Assembly: GCA_916048095.2 (NCBI GenBank)
Contig: OU696593.1
Location: forward strand, 3,898,501-3,962,500
DNA length: 64,000 bases
Direction: 5' to 3'
Source: Sacculina carcini
Lineage: Eukaryota > Arthropoda > Thecostraca > Sacculinidae
The translations under genes were made by a program, and so were the position numbers. A model generated the notes under the pieces. It ran no database searches. It was given only the letters and a program-made list of their open reading frames with translations, and was not told the origin of the DNA. This document shows, piece by piece, positions 31,436 to 42,239 of this stretch (position 1 is the first letter of the stretch; each line of letters begins with the position of its first letter).

Positions 31436-31666
31436 CCAGCATGCAGGAGAATACGTTATCAAACTGCCAAATGCCCATACGGCTCAAAACGTTTTGACGA
31501 ACATTAGTTCTTCACTGATGTGCTCAGCCAACGCCACCTAGATACAAGGCCCTTCCATCCCCTCCCCATGGGGGGTGTTACGTCAGCCCGTCCGTCCTAA
31601 CGCTACCTGGGTATCACAGCTTGCTATGACTCAGCTACAAACCGATGCTAATGACTCAGCTACACA

Positions 31667-33269
31667 TAGTGATGCAAAAAAAACGTTTTTTTGATTGCGT
31701 TTATTTATTGGTTTTTTTGTGCAAAAAAACATGTTTGTATAGGGTATTTTTGTTTTTTTTGTTTTTTTACAATCAGCCCCAATTGTCATCGGATACTGGA
31801 TTTCAGTACATAGAATAGAGTTTAATTGACGTTTTGTACATCTTTACGTGTCATATTTTAAAGATAATTTGATAATAGTATAAAAAAATAAAAATATTTA
31901 TCAATAAATACCTCAGGAGAATGTTTGAAAGTGCATTCGGGTCCGGTGGTGTAGGTTTTTTTCATTGAAAAAACCCATGTTTTTAAAGATGGTTTCAATT
32001 ATGTAGATATTTGAAATAATTTGTCCGCAGAACAAAACAAATTCATTGAGTAATCATGTGTTTTTTTCTCAAAGAAACCATGTTTTTTAGGAAAAAATGC
32101 AATAATGTTTTTCAAATTGGTTTTAAATTCGTTTTATTAATGTACAGATTTAGAAAATATTGACAGCAGAACAAGACAAGTTAATTGGTTGGTCAAGTGT
32201 TTTTTTGACAAACGTTTATTTAAACTAACACTTTTTTAATGAGACAATGCTTTCTAGAACAGTCTCTATGGATAATAGATTTGATTGATGTGCGTTCAAA
32301 TACCTTTTGTATAGCAAGTAGCCTGCTGGTACGTATAAGCGGCCGGTTAAACCACTTGCTTTAGACTGTGTTTCTAAACCGTGTTTTTTTTCAAAATAAT
32401 TTTTTTTATATACTTTTCGTAGATTTAGAGATTTAGAAAAAAATTGGCAGCAGATCAAGGAAAGTTCAGCGAAATTAATTGCATTTGTATTAGTAACCTG
32501 TTTTTATTAGTAACCTGTTTTTATTAGTAATCTGTTTTTATTAGTAACCTGTTTCTGTTTTGGTTAGTAACCTGGATGATGGTTTCTTTGATGTAGTTAT
32601 TTGTGTTCAAATACCTTTTTGTACATTAAATATATTTCCTCAGTCGTTTTTTTCCTACACGAAAATCTTCCCCGTTTTTCTGGTCAGGATTGCCACTCTG
32701 ATTAATGCGACCCGTTTGTATTTGTAGTCTCATTAGGGACACTAAGCTTGTGTGCATATTTGTAGTGTTTGTGTAAATATTTGCAGTGCTTGTACTTTTT
32801 ATATTTGCAAATAATTGATCTGCGGAATGAAATGATGAAACTTATTATAATCAACGTAGTTCATTTCTGGTAGAAAAAAGGTAATGTGTAAAAAATAATA
32901 ATTAATTATGCCACCTGTTGTTTTTTAAAACTTTTTCAGTTTTTAGCAGAAATAAACGTTTCTCAAACCCTGCTTTCTGACACAATGATTAACACAATAA
33001 TTGGATGCAAAGCTGTACTGTACATAGAAGTGCCGCACAGTACCGTGCAAACAATGCTCTTACAATGCTCAATATTTAATGATAATTGAATTTGATAGGG
33101 TCACTAATAGCATAAATAACTCATGTGTTGATAAAAATGACTCATTTATAATCCCAAATATATCATTTCCATAATTTGAATTATTTGCATGACTCTTAAA
33201 AAAACCAAAAAACGTGTTTTTTGGTAGATTTTTTTGGCAAATAAAACGTTTTTTTAGGTCGCATCTCTA
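31667..33269 (+). repeat. Copy 3 of the unit, truncated; hAT-like ends with candidate 8-bp TSD GCTACACA
   Basis: Copy 3 matches the first part of copies 1 and 2 up to about 33106 (GATAGGGTCACTA), then switches to a segment found in reverse at 41.09-41.17 kb. Its outer ends TAGTGATGC (31667) and GCATCTCTA (33269) are near-inverted copies, and GCTACACA lies directly outside both (31659-31666 and 33270-33277). That is the shape of a 1.6-kb non-autonomous hAT element. A caution is that GCTACACA also follows the same terminus in the 41-kb copy. Confidence 0.6.
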
Positions 33270-33636
33270 GCTACACACCGTTAAAACGCTGACGCTGCAT
33301 CGCTGACCACGTGATCAGTTCGTTGTCAGTGTAACGTTGCGCGTGTTAGTGGCGTTGCGCGTTTTGCGATTTAACGTGTGTTCGCTGTGATAATTGTGTT
33401 TGTGGCGTTGTGCAAATTATATTTTCAGTGCAGCGTAGTTGGTTCAACGTGTTTCTGTTAGTATTGCGTTCACAATTGTAGTGGCATTGAGTGTTTGCAT
33501 TCGCTGTTACTTCTGTCAAACTTTAAGCAGTGTTTCAGTGTTTCCCGCAAGTTTACTTCAAGTATTATTTGATTGGTGTTTATTGTAGTAGTATTATGGT
33601 AGTATTATTAAATCGATGTTTTTTATTTTTACTTAT
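33270..33636 (+). repeat. Dispersed repeat shared with the inverted-repeat element at 41 kb, then AT-rich DNA
   Basis: 33270-33345 (GCTACACACCGTTAAAACGCTGACGCTGC...) matches one arm of the element at 40855-41621. The remainder to 33631 is T/G-rich with no gene. It ends with the CTTAT target of Gypsy-3. Confidence 0.7.
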
Positions 33637-33826
33637 TATACAATGGTTGCGCATTTGCTTCATTTATGCTAAAGGGCGTCGTGGTTTATCTCTGTTGTGG
33701 GTTGGTGGTTTGTGTAGTTCAGACTTGTCGTTATGTTGATTTGTTACTGATAAGAACATACAGTTATCATCCTTTCAGGAATATATGTCATATATTTGTC
33801 AGCTGTCTGTTTCTCATCATTGTTTA
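33637..33826 (+). repeat. Gypsy-3 left LTR
   Basis: 190 bp, TATACAATGG...CATTGTTTA. Confidence 0.92.
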
Positions 33827-33858
33827 TGATAACTGTAACTTAGATACTGAATTCAGAC

Positions 33859-34905
33859 ATGTCTGATGAGGAAACCCGTACACCATCGAACATCACCATA
33901 TCACAAACGGCACTGGAGCAAATAATTTCTACGGCTGTACGCGCGGCTACTCAAGTCTCCGCACCACCTATACAGACCTCGCTCCTGGATAAACCGAAAC
34001 GACCTACAGTTGGAGTAGGCATTTCATCAGAGAAATGGTCGCATTTTCTGAGCAAGTGGCAGCGATATAAGAGCATAGCATCTATCCCCACTGATTGCTC
34101 TTCCAGCCAGCTCTTAGAGTGTTGCGACGATGAAGTTCAGCTGCATGTGTACCGGGTGCTGGGTGCGGATGCCCACGCAAAATCTGAAACTGACGTCCTG
34201 TCCACCATTAAAGAATTTTCCGTCCCACCAGAAAACCTTCTGGTAAATCGTACGATTTTGCGCGGAATGACTCAAGATCACGACGAAGGTGTGCAGCATT
34301 TCGTCAGTCGACTCCGTGGTCAAGCAGAATCATGCAATTACACAGTACAATGTCCCAACACTTCGTGTAACTGTACGGTCTCTTACACCGAGTCTGAAGT
34401 GAAGGACCAGCTGTGTAAAGGCCTGGCCGACCCGGAGATTCAACAGGACCTGCTCGCCACATCAAATCAGAATATGAATCTGCGAGAGGTAGTGGCATTT
34501 GTGGAGGCGCGAGAGACAAGCAAACGAACACAGCATGTTCTCACAGACACCGCAAACACAAGCTCCATACAATCCCGCCGCGCGCCGTCGACATATAAGC
34601 GCAACAAGATGAGTATCCGCAGCGATCCGCATAGCGATACAAAAAATAAAAGCAGCGAACATGACGAAACTACATGCCAATGGTGCGGCCAAGACGGTCA
34701 TGGTGCGAAATCTTCGTTCAAAGTTCGTCAACAGCGTTGTCCCGCATTCGACCACACCTGCCAACGCTGCGGCCGTCGCGGTAATTTTGACAAAATGTGT
34801 CGCGGTACAGCGCGCTTTCAAAGCGGCCAAAACGCTAGCGCAGCGAGCAACGCCACCGTCGAGGAGGCTTTCCTGCTGAACCACAGGCTGCTTTCCTGCG
34901 CCTAA
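33859..34905 (+). CDS. Gypsy-3 gag
   Basis: 348 codons from ATG 33859, 32 bases after the left LTR. The capsid region has KWSHFLSKWQRYKS and a FVSRLRGQAESCNY segment resembling Gypsy-1 gag (YVARLRGTANVCDW). Near residue 273 lie CQWCGQDGHG and CQRCGRRGNFDKMC, a nucleocapsid-like pair in which the second box has N where the CCHC histidine is expected. The frame ends in TAA at the internal deletion junction, so no protease is attached. Confidence 0.8.
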   Translation: MSDEETRTPSNITISQTALEQIISTAVRAATQVSAPPIQTSLLDKPKRPTVGVGISSEKWSHFLSKWQRYKSIASIPTDCSSSQLLECCDDEVQLHVYRVLGADAHAKSETDVLSTIKEFSVPPENLLVNRTILRGMTQDHDEGVQHFVSRLRGQAESCNYTVQCPNTSCNCTVSYTESEVKDQLCKGLADPEIQQDLLATSNQNMNLREVVAFVEARETSKRTQHVLTDTANTSSIQSRRAPSTYKRNKMSIRSDPHSDTKNKSSEHDETTCQWCGQDGHGAKSSFKVRQQRCPAFDHTCQRCGRRGNFDKMCRGTARFQSGQNASAASNATVEEAFLLNHRLLSCA

Positions 34906-34978
34906 AAATATCACTGATATAAGGGCGTGGTTCGGTTTAGTTAATCAAGCTTCCTACGCATTCGCCAAAACCGAACAA

Positions 34979-37249
34979 ATGGCCCCGTTTCGCGACCTCC
35001 TCAAACCATCCTCCCAGTTTCAATGGAACGGTGAATTGCAACGCCTATTCGAAGTCAAAAAACAGCAAATCATTGACGCAGTTACTGACGGTGTCCGCAT
35101 GTTCGACACTGATCGAGTCACATGTTTAAGTGCCGACTGGTCCAAAACCGGTACTGGGTTCCTCCTAACCCAGAAATACTGCAGCTGCCCTGCCATTCAT
35201 CCACGCTGCTGCCCATCTGGCTGGAAACTGGTTTTTGCAGGCAGTCAGTTCAACACAACTGCCGAGTCCAATTACTCGCCCGTCGAAGGCGAATGTCTAG
35301 CCGTAGTGAAAGCCTTAGAAAAGTCCAGGTACTTTACACTGGGATGCCAAAGACTGCTGGTAACCACGGACCATAAACCGCTTCTGAAAATCCTCGGAGA
35401 TCGGAGAATGGAGGACATCGACAATCCAAGACTGTTGAAACTCAAAGAGCGGACGCTGCGCTTTTCTTTCGACACTGTGTACATACCAGGCAAAAACAAC
35501 AGCGGTGCAGATGCCGTTTCCAGATACCCCAGCGCGTGTGCATCCTTCATCTCCCATATCTTATCGGATATAAACGACCCACCTATGGACGACTCGCCTG
35601 CCACTCAACCGTCGTCTTCAGAGATGTCTGTGGACCAGTACATCGAAGGTGTTGCCTATGCATCGCTGTCGGCAATTGACGACTTAAGGGCAGTTACGTT
35701 GGAGCGAGTTCGCAACGCGACAATGAGTGATCCGGTGATGCGTCAGCTTCTGCACTACGTCCAAGACGGCATGCCCACAAAACCTGACCTATTGTCAAGA
35801 GAATTGCGTAAATATCACTCACTCAGACACCACTTATCCACAGTGGATTCCGTAATCCTGTACAAACAGCGAGTGGTCATCCCTGCAGTGCTACGCAAAG
35901 AGGTGCTTGACAATCTACACGGCGCTCACCAGGGTGTGACTTCAATGGCAGCTCGGGCTGCGACTTCCGTATTCTGGCCGGGCATCAGCGCCGACATGAA
36001 GCGCACACGCGAGCGATGTGCTGCTTGCAATGCCATGGCTCCATCTCAACCTCAGCAACCTCCCATAACACCCGTCACACCACTGTATCCTTTCCAATAC
36101 GTTTGTTCCGACTACTTCCACCATCAAGGCTCTGAATATCTGGTCATTGTCGATCGTTACTCTAACTGGCCGTCTGTAGTTCAAATCAAAACAGGCGACG
36201 GCTCCCACGAGCTAGTGGAGGCTCTTAAGACCTATTGTGCCACCTATGGTATACCTGAAGAGCTCTCATCTGATGGTGGGCCGACTTATATATCCGCTGT
36301 TACACAACGATTCATGCGTGAATGGGGCATTCGGCACCGACAATCTTCAGTGGGCTACCCTCACAGCAGCTGTCGAGCAGAGCTGGCAGTCAAGACCATC
36401 AAGCGTCTTATAACTGGCAATTGTGGTCCTCTCGGGCAATTAGACACGGACAGATTTCGTCGCGCCATTCTACAATACAATAACACCCCGGATCCAGACA
36501 CACGTCTTTCACCGGCACAAATTGTTTTTTGCCGTCAAATTCGCGATTTTCAGCCTGTACATCCGGACTCATACTTACCAGCAGCTGTGTGGCGCCTGAG
36601 TGCTGATCAGCGCGAGTCAGCTCTCGCACGACGTCACATCCGTCAACATGAGGTTCTGTCTGAACACACCGTCAGACTACCGCCGCTGAAAGTGGGCGAC
36701 CATGTATACGTCCAAAACCAAATCGGCAACCACCCTCGACGTTGGGACCGGTCTGGCATCATCGTGGAAGTGCGGCAACATGACCAGTATGGCGTATGTA
36801 TGGACGGCTCTCGTCGTTTGTCGTACAGGAATCGGAAGTTCCTGCGCCGCTTCACACCGTACGCTCCAGGCTGTCCACCACCGCGCCCCCCTACCTTCCT
36901 GTCTACTCCATCGTCGAACTATTCACACGAGGAAATACCATCAACCGAGTACAGCGCCGGTCCGCCTAACCAGGATACTGCCTGCGGTAGAACATCACCT
37001 GTAGCCGAACGTTCTGCTGTATCTCACCCTGCTGGACCTACAGCTTCACCTCCTGCGGCAGCCATGCCGTCAACCAGGCGTCCAGAGGAGTCCTCTTCTG
37101 ATGTGGACAACCCAACACCCCAGGTTGCGGGTGGCGACGTTCCTGCTGGCAGATCGCCGGTTACCGCTGATCGAGGTGTTCGCCGCTCGACGCGCACCAT
37201 TAGGCGGAATCGCCGATTTGACGACTACATCTTATTTTATCCTCATTAA
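34979..37249 (+). pseudogene. Gypsy-3 truncated pol: RT thumb end, RNase H, integrase
   Basis: 756 codons, and the homology starts slightly upstream (APKNITDIRAWFGLVN from about 34898, the RT C-terminus). RNase H: CLSADWSKTGTGF and TTDHKPLLKILG. Integrase: HGAHQG and CAACNA of the zinc domain; core motifs SDYFHHQG, SSDGGPTY and CRAELAVK carry the D,D,E residues. A RRWDRSGIIVEVRQHDQY module and a Pro-rich tail end at TAA 37247-37249. RT catalytic motifs are absent. The long open frame with all three DDE residues kept is striking for a broken element. Confidence 0.88.
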
Positions 37250-37287
37250 CGCAATATGTGTATATCGCTTGTCCATGGAGGGGGAGA

Positions 37288-37477
37288 TATACAATGGTTG
37301 CGCATTTGCTTCATTTATGCTAAAGGGCGTCGTGGTTTATCTCTGTTGTGGGTTGGTGGTTTGTGTAGTTCAGACTTGTCGTTATGTTGATTTGTTACTG
37401 ATAAGAACATACAGTTATCATCCTTTCAGGAATATATGTCATATATTTGTCAGCTGTCTGTTTCTCATCATTGTTTA
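37288..37477 (+). repeat. Gypsy-3 right LTR
   Basis: 190 bp, identical by eye to the left LTR. Confidence 0.92.
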
Positions 37478-37552
37478 CTTATTTGTATATTAAACGTCAT
37501 TATTACCATTCTTACCTGATTTGAAATTTTCATAGGTATTCTCGCACTCCCT

Positions 37553-37608
37553 AAGAATGGGCCTCACACCCCTAGGGGGTGCGAGCACCCCCGGTTAAGA
37601 ACCACTGC
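37553..37608. mobile_element. hAT-like element terminus
   Basis: CACCCCCGGTTAAGAACCACTG ends at about 37608, the complement of a CAGTGGTTCTTAACC-type terminus common in hAT elements. Gypsy-3 may sit inside the body of this element; the other end was not identified. Confidence 0.5.
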
Positions 37609-37674
37609 ACTAGATGATGTGCGACGGTAATCTGCACGCCAACATGCGACGACGACGCTCATCTGCTCGCCAAC

Positions 37675-38045
37675 ATGCTTCATCCTTCATTGCAAGGTAG
37701 ACGTCTGTCTCAAGAAGAGATTTGCTCTGCAATGGAGTACGCTAACGTGGAGCATAAGAAACTGGTGCCATCATTATGAAGTTGCAGGCAAAGTCGCCGC
37801 CTTTTCAACAGTTCAAGTTTGCTGAATCTGATACCGAAAATCTGTCTGCCATCGAGTGGTGGGAATCACACTCGACTTTTCTAGATGATGAAGTCATGAC
37901 TTCGATGCGGCAATTACTGACAGCAGTTGCCTCGTCCTCCGGAGTGGAGAGAGGTTTCTCTTCCTATGGGCTGGTCCACTCCAAAGTGAGGAACCGCTTA
38001 GGAACAGAGAAGTCTGGCAAGTTAGTTTTTTGTTTAAGGCGATGA
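37675..38045 (+). pseudogene. hAT transposase C-terminal remnant
   Basis: One frame from 37675 reads MLHPSLQGRRLSQEEI...KLVPSL then stop; after a frameshift 37776-38045 reads SAIEWWESHSTFLDDEV, then LTAVASSSGVERGFSSYG and KVRNRLGTEKSGKLVFCLR. WW near the start and SS.ERGFS followed by RN.L are the hallmarks of the hAT C-terminal dimerisation domain. The catalytic region is missing. It is distinct from the hAT transposase at 43.7-45.5 kb. Confidence 0.75.
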
Positions 38046-38754
38046 ATTAGGATACGCAAACTCCACACAAAATGATGTGTCTTGTCCACATTTGTCATGC
38101 TTTTTTATGTTTTGAATAAAATGTGCATACTTTAGTGTTCTGCTTTCACTTTACCAATGTGATTAAGCATTGCACCAAGCTATTAGAAAATGTCATAAAT
38201 ACAAAAATTCATATCAAGAAGCAAACTTTTCTGCAATTTGACTGACACATTTAAATGAATTTATTATGTGAAGCCATCAAGTGATATGTGTAAAAAATTA
38301 CGTACCTTTTGAAAAAAATGCAAATGCAAATTTTTGTGTGCAGATTTTACATACATGTAAAATCCGGTGAACAGCACTAATGTAGATTCTGAACTATCCA
38401 CTAACAGTGTTTGATTTGTGTCACTGATAACAAATTGGTTGATTTAAACCATTTAGACCAGCCTGATTTGAATAAGCCACCCCGGTAAGGTATCACTTGG
38501 TAAAACCGCGCAATATTTGTAAAATGAATTAAATAACTGAATTTGATTTAAATCATTCATTAAAAAAATATCAATTGATTTAACTCATGATTTAAATAAT
38601 TGATTTAAATCAATTTGATTTAAATCAGCCACCCCCGGTTCTTAGTGAAGATTATTTTGAAATCATCTCGATATTTCATCAGCTCAGATAAATACGAATT
38701 ATTGTGTTTGACACTCGTATAATTCATCGTCAGTTATTTATTTTTCGACATGTG
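38046..38754. other. Non-coding, with a second hAT-like terminus
   Basis: AT-rich. 38520-38640 is dominated by TTGATTTAAATCAATTTGA palindromic words and ends ATTTAAATCAGCCACCCCCGG, a sequence type seen at ends of some hAT elements. No gene is seen. Confidence 0.5.
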
Positions 38755-39040
38755 TGTAATGTTCTTGTGTCGCCTCTGATTGGCGAGAAACACACAGAAC
38801 ACCCGAGTGGTTATATTGAAGCACACCCGAGTGGTTATATTGAAGCACACCCGTGCGGGGCTAGCATCAGACTGACTGTCTGTAACAAGGGTCACAGTTG
38901 TGACATACACACACACACACACGCATACACGATACATACACTGAACACTGGGTGACACGATGAACACTTCCAAATATGGCGATGAACGATAACTGTGTGT
39001 GTACGCTTGTTGTGTGCCTATTGGAAAACACTATATCACC

Positions 39041-39379
39041 TCACTTAAAAAAATTGGAATGGGAGCATGAGCGTATCCAGGAGGTGGATGATAACCACGA
39101 CTCCGACGAGCGGGAATCGCGCACGTTCTCTACCGTCTGAGGCAGCACTGTAGCTGACCGTGTTCTCCTGCCGTGATGAAAATGAGACGGTGACGTGACG
39201 ATTGGGGTTGTGTGAGTGTTTGCCCTGTACTTCAATTGCTTCTGAGTTCTGTGACCGTGTTTTGACCTCTGTTGCCTTGGGTTTTGACCTCTGTTGCCAA
39301 AAGTTGTTGCGTCCACCACATAGAAATTGATGTCAATTGTACGATTTTGCACAGTGACGGTGGCAGGCACAACTCCCAC
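39041..39379 (-). pseudogene. Protease fragment fused to unrelated tail, same element
   Basis: The start GVVPATVTVQNRTIDINFYVVDA resembles the C-terminal half of a retropepsin. The remainder is low complexity and has no pol motif, marking the junction of the large internal deletion. Confidence 0.45.
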
Positions 39380-39434
39380 AACCTTTAGTCGTTGTCGACC
39401 CAGACCGCAGAGCAGGCAAGAATTGTGACGCCCT

Positions 39435-40117
39435 TCACCGGATTGTTCTCACTGAATGTGCTGTTGACTGACCCACTAACTTTGTGCTGGCGTGTCGCCT
39501 GACAGACGCTGGACCAGTGTCCGGTGCGACCACATGCGTGACATGTAGATGAGCGTGCAGGGCAGAACTGTTGTCTGGGCAGCTGATGCGTCTTGCCACA
39601 GTGTGTGCACTTGGCTGCTTTACCTTGCTTGGTTTGATGTTTGTGCGATGACTGGATTTATTCACAGCATGGCTGGAATTCGTCATAACGGATGTGTCTT
39701 GGTCGCGAATTATTTCGTCACAAAGCGTAGAAAACTGGCATCTGGCAGACGACTCGCGCAGAGCAGACACATACTCGGCCGTTGACCCGTGGGGGTTTTG
39801 CTTGCGTTGGTGAAACATGAAGCGTTCAGCAATGCCGTTTGTTTTTGGAGTGAATAAATTTTGCAAACGTATCTTGGCTTGCTCGTACTCGAACTCGCCC
39901 TCTTGCTTGGGACTTGCAGGCAAGGATATATAAACTCTTTGGCCTCGGCACTCACGCAATGCAGTTGCAGTGCGCAGCGCCGAGTGTCATAAAATGATTC
40001 TCCACCAACAGCAATGAGATAATTTTCAAAAGAAAATATCCAAGTGTTCCAGGTGGTCTGCGGCTTACCTGGCATGACCAGAAACGCCGACGGTGGTGAC
40101 ACTCCCTCAATATTCAT
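39435..40117 (-). pseudogene. Gag of the 1.66-kb element, frameshifted
   Basis: From an ATG at 40117 the frame reads MNIEGVSPPSAFLVMPG and WNTWIFSFENYLIAVGG, a Gypsy-type capsid start. A frameshift near 39950 passes to EYEQAKIRLQNLF, FMFHQRKQNPHGS and VSALRESSARCQF. After a second shift a CCHC knuckle CHACGRTGHWSSVC is readable near 39490-39535. Confidence 0.75.
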
Positions 40118-40416
40118 GATGGACAAAATAATATATCCGCGTAGGAAAGACTCGTCGCCAAAATGTAATGTTCTTGTGTCGCCTCTGATTGGCGAGAAAC
40201 ACACAGAACACCCGATTGGTTACATTGAAGCACACCCAAGCGAGGCTAGCATCAGACTGACTGTGTGTAGCAAGGGTCACAGTTGTGACATACACAGACA
40301 CACGCATACAGGATACATACACTGAACACTGGGTGACACGATTAACACTTCCAAATATGGCGATGAACGATAATTGTGTGCGTAAGCTTGTTGTGTGCCT
40401 ATTGGACAACACTACA

Positions 40417-40854
40417 ATGTGTTATTGTCAGCTTTGACTAAAGTTTTGGTAGTGGCTGAGCTGAGCCAACACCACCTAGATACAAAGCAGTTTCACGAAT
40501 TTGTGAGGTCACAGCGTTCGGCCTACGTCGGTGCAGCCTATATGTGCTGCGGTGCACTGTTAGTTGATATTATGCGTACACCGGTGCATTATTTTCACAA
40601 ATAATCCCAGTTTTAGATGAAACCTTGCATTTAAAAGCTGTATAATGCTTAACAATTCTTTTTACAACCTAATACAAACAAAATTTGTGAGGTTTACGAT
40701 CATGTATTGTACCAAGCGTGAGAATTAACAAAAAGAAAATGGTCAAATATAGAAGCCAATATGACATGTCTCATCAATTACTCGCCACAGTGAATTCAGA
40801 CACGGGCGCGCTATTTAATTCATCATTCAAAACATGCTGCAGCTCATCAACATG
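40417..40854. other. Non-coding spacer
   Basis: AT-rich; no repeat or gene recognised. Confidence 0.45.
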
Positions 40855-41621
40855 TCGACAAAAACGTGTTTACACACTTCACGAATACAACATTGCGAAA
40901 CGCACGCTACACAACAACGCGCAACGTTACACTGACAACGAACTGATCACGTGGTCAGCGATGCGGCGTCAGCGTTTTAACGGTGTGTAGCTAGAGATGC
41001 GACCTAAAAAAACTACGTTTTTATTAAAAACCGTTTTATTTGCAAAAAATCCTCGAACAAAAAAACACGTTTTATTGTTTTTTTGAAGAGTCATGCAAAT
41101 AATTCAAATTATGTAAATGATATATTTGGGATGTTAAATGAATTATTTTTATCAACACATGAGTTATTTATGAAAGGTAAGCCAATAAATACTCACTCAT
41201 ATATCTCTTCCGTTGATCCTGATTTTGTTGAATTAATTAGGATATGTTTCAATCTTTTTTAAATATTTTATCATTTTATGCGCTGCATTTCATATCTTTA
41301 TAATGACATTCCCTATTACATCTTACGATTCTTACTCCCATTGTTTGAAAAAGTTGGTATTGCGTTGTGATTGTTTAGTCCAGGTGTTATTAGCCGGGAG
41401 TATCCATACCCCTTGGTGGAATGGGAATCAAAGGCAAATAAAACATTATTTTTAAAAGAAACCGTCGTTTTTTTAGGTCGCATCTCTAGCTACACATCGT
41501 TAAAACGCTGACGCTGCATCGCTGACCACGTGATCAGTTCGTTGTCAGTGTAGCGTTGCGCGTTGTTGTGTAGCTGCGTTTCGCAATGTTGTATTCGTGA
41601 AGTGTGTAAACACGTTTTTCC
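40855..41621. mobile_element. Inverted-repeat element, ~155-bp arms, 450-bp centre
   Basis: Arm 40855-41015 reads ...CTGATCACGTGGTCAGCGATGC...GTGTGTAGCTAGAGATGCGACC; arm 41468-41621 is its reverse complement with small differences. The AT-rich centre has no coding frame. The inner part TAGAGATGCGACCTAAAAAAAC resembles a hAT end and also forms the right end of the block at 33269. One arm plus part of the centre recurs at 33107-33345. The fold-back shape suggests a large MITE. Confidence 0.7.
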
Positions 41622-41831
41622 TTGCCGTACGTCGAGACAGTCAACACGCATCCTTCTCGACCACGTTTCCTATATTTTCCGCTATAAAGTCGAATATCAT
41701 AAGACGAACTGATCTGGACAGTCACACAAAAAACAAGTAGGCTCGAGCGATCTCAGTTATGATCTCAGTCTCGTGAACAAAAGCCCGCAACAGCCTACAT
41801 CTGTGAAGTACCACCAGCACGCAATCAAGAC

Positions 41832-42070
41832 GTGGCGCTGTTGAATGTCCAGTCGCTCAGAGGTAAGCTACCTGATTTGAGAAACGACCTAGCAACGAAA
41901 TACGATTATGACGCAATTTTACTCAATGAAATGTGGCTACATAGCGAAATACCCTATCGGCTTCTGAATATACATATATATTACTTGGTCAGACATGACA
42001 GACCAATAACATCACGACGAGCACCGAAACACGGAGGAGTTGCTATATACATAAAAGATAGATACACATG
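41832..42070 (+). pseudogene. LINE ORF2 endonuclease domain, 5' part (interrupted)
   Basis: The frame reads LNVQSLRGKLPDLRNDLA, ILLNEMWLHSEIP and LVRHDRP...HGGVAIYIKD, matching the N-terminal blocks of the AP-like endonuclease (EEP) of non-LTR retrotransposons: the NVQSL start, an E.WL block with the catalytic Glu, and the GG.AIY block. The frame is cut at 42071 by a 7.7-kb insertion; the rest is at 49806-50690. No RT domain is present in the window. Confidence 0.8.
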
Positions 42071-42084
42071 TACCATTTGCAATT

Positions 42085-42230
42085 TGATTTGATCCAAATG
42101 AAATCTGATTTGATCCAAATGAAATCTGATTTGATCCAAATGAAATCTGATTTGATCCAAATGAAATCTAATTTGATCCAAATGAAATCTGATTTGATCC
42201 AAATGAAATTTTATTTGATCCAAGTGAAAT
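42085..42230 (+). repeat. 21-bp minisatellite, left end
   Basis: About seven units of GATTTGATCCAAATGAAATCT with few changes. Confidence 0.9.
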
Positions 42231-42239
42231 ACGATTGAT

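Larger units (their letters stand above)
20492..31666 (+). repeat. Copy 2 of the ~3.6-kb unit, expanded to 11.2 kb by two nested LTR elements
   Basis: Copy 2 starts TAGTGATGCAAAAAAAAACG at 20492 and ends before the same start word at 31667. Removing Gypsy-2 (21343-26156) and the double LTR element (26460-29142) leaves about 3.67 kb that matches copy 1 in order and nearly in sequence. Both insertions lack a counterpart in copies 1 and 3, so they came after the duplication. Confidence 0.85.
33637..37477 (+). mobile_element. Gypsy-3: 3.84-kb Ty3/Gypsy element lacking the RT core, identical 190-bp LTRs
   Basis: LTRs 33637-33826 and 37288-37477 look identical by eye. Their ends are TATACAATG and CATTGTTTA, an imperfect inverted pair instead of TG...CA. 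CTTAT flanks the element at 33632-33636 and 37478-37482. GGAGGGGGAGA precedes the right LTR. Gag (33859-34905) runs almost directly into the very end of RT (about 34890), so protease and the RT fingers and palm are deleted; RNase H and integrase are open to 37249. It is a relative of Gypsy-1. A copy this young with no RT of its own must have been moved by a helper, or was deleted after insertion. Confidence 0.92.
38755..40416 (-). mobile_element. Gag-only LTR retroelement, 1.66 kb, 5-bp TSD ATGTG
   Basis: Two direct repeats, 38755-39035 (281 bp) and 40164-40416 (253 bp), start TGTAATG and end CACTA(T/C)A on the plus strand. The longer one has an extra copy of CCGAGTGGTTATATTGAAGC. ATGTG flanks both sides (38750-38754 and 40417-40421). 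Coding is on the minus strand, so the right repeat is the 5' LTR. It is followed by TTTTGGCGACGAGTC, which looks like a primer-binding site. Inside are a decayed gag with a zinc knuckle and a fragment of protease; RT, RNase H and integrase are absent. Confidence 0.88.
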
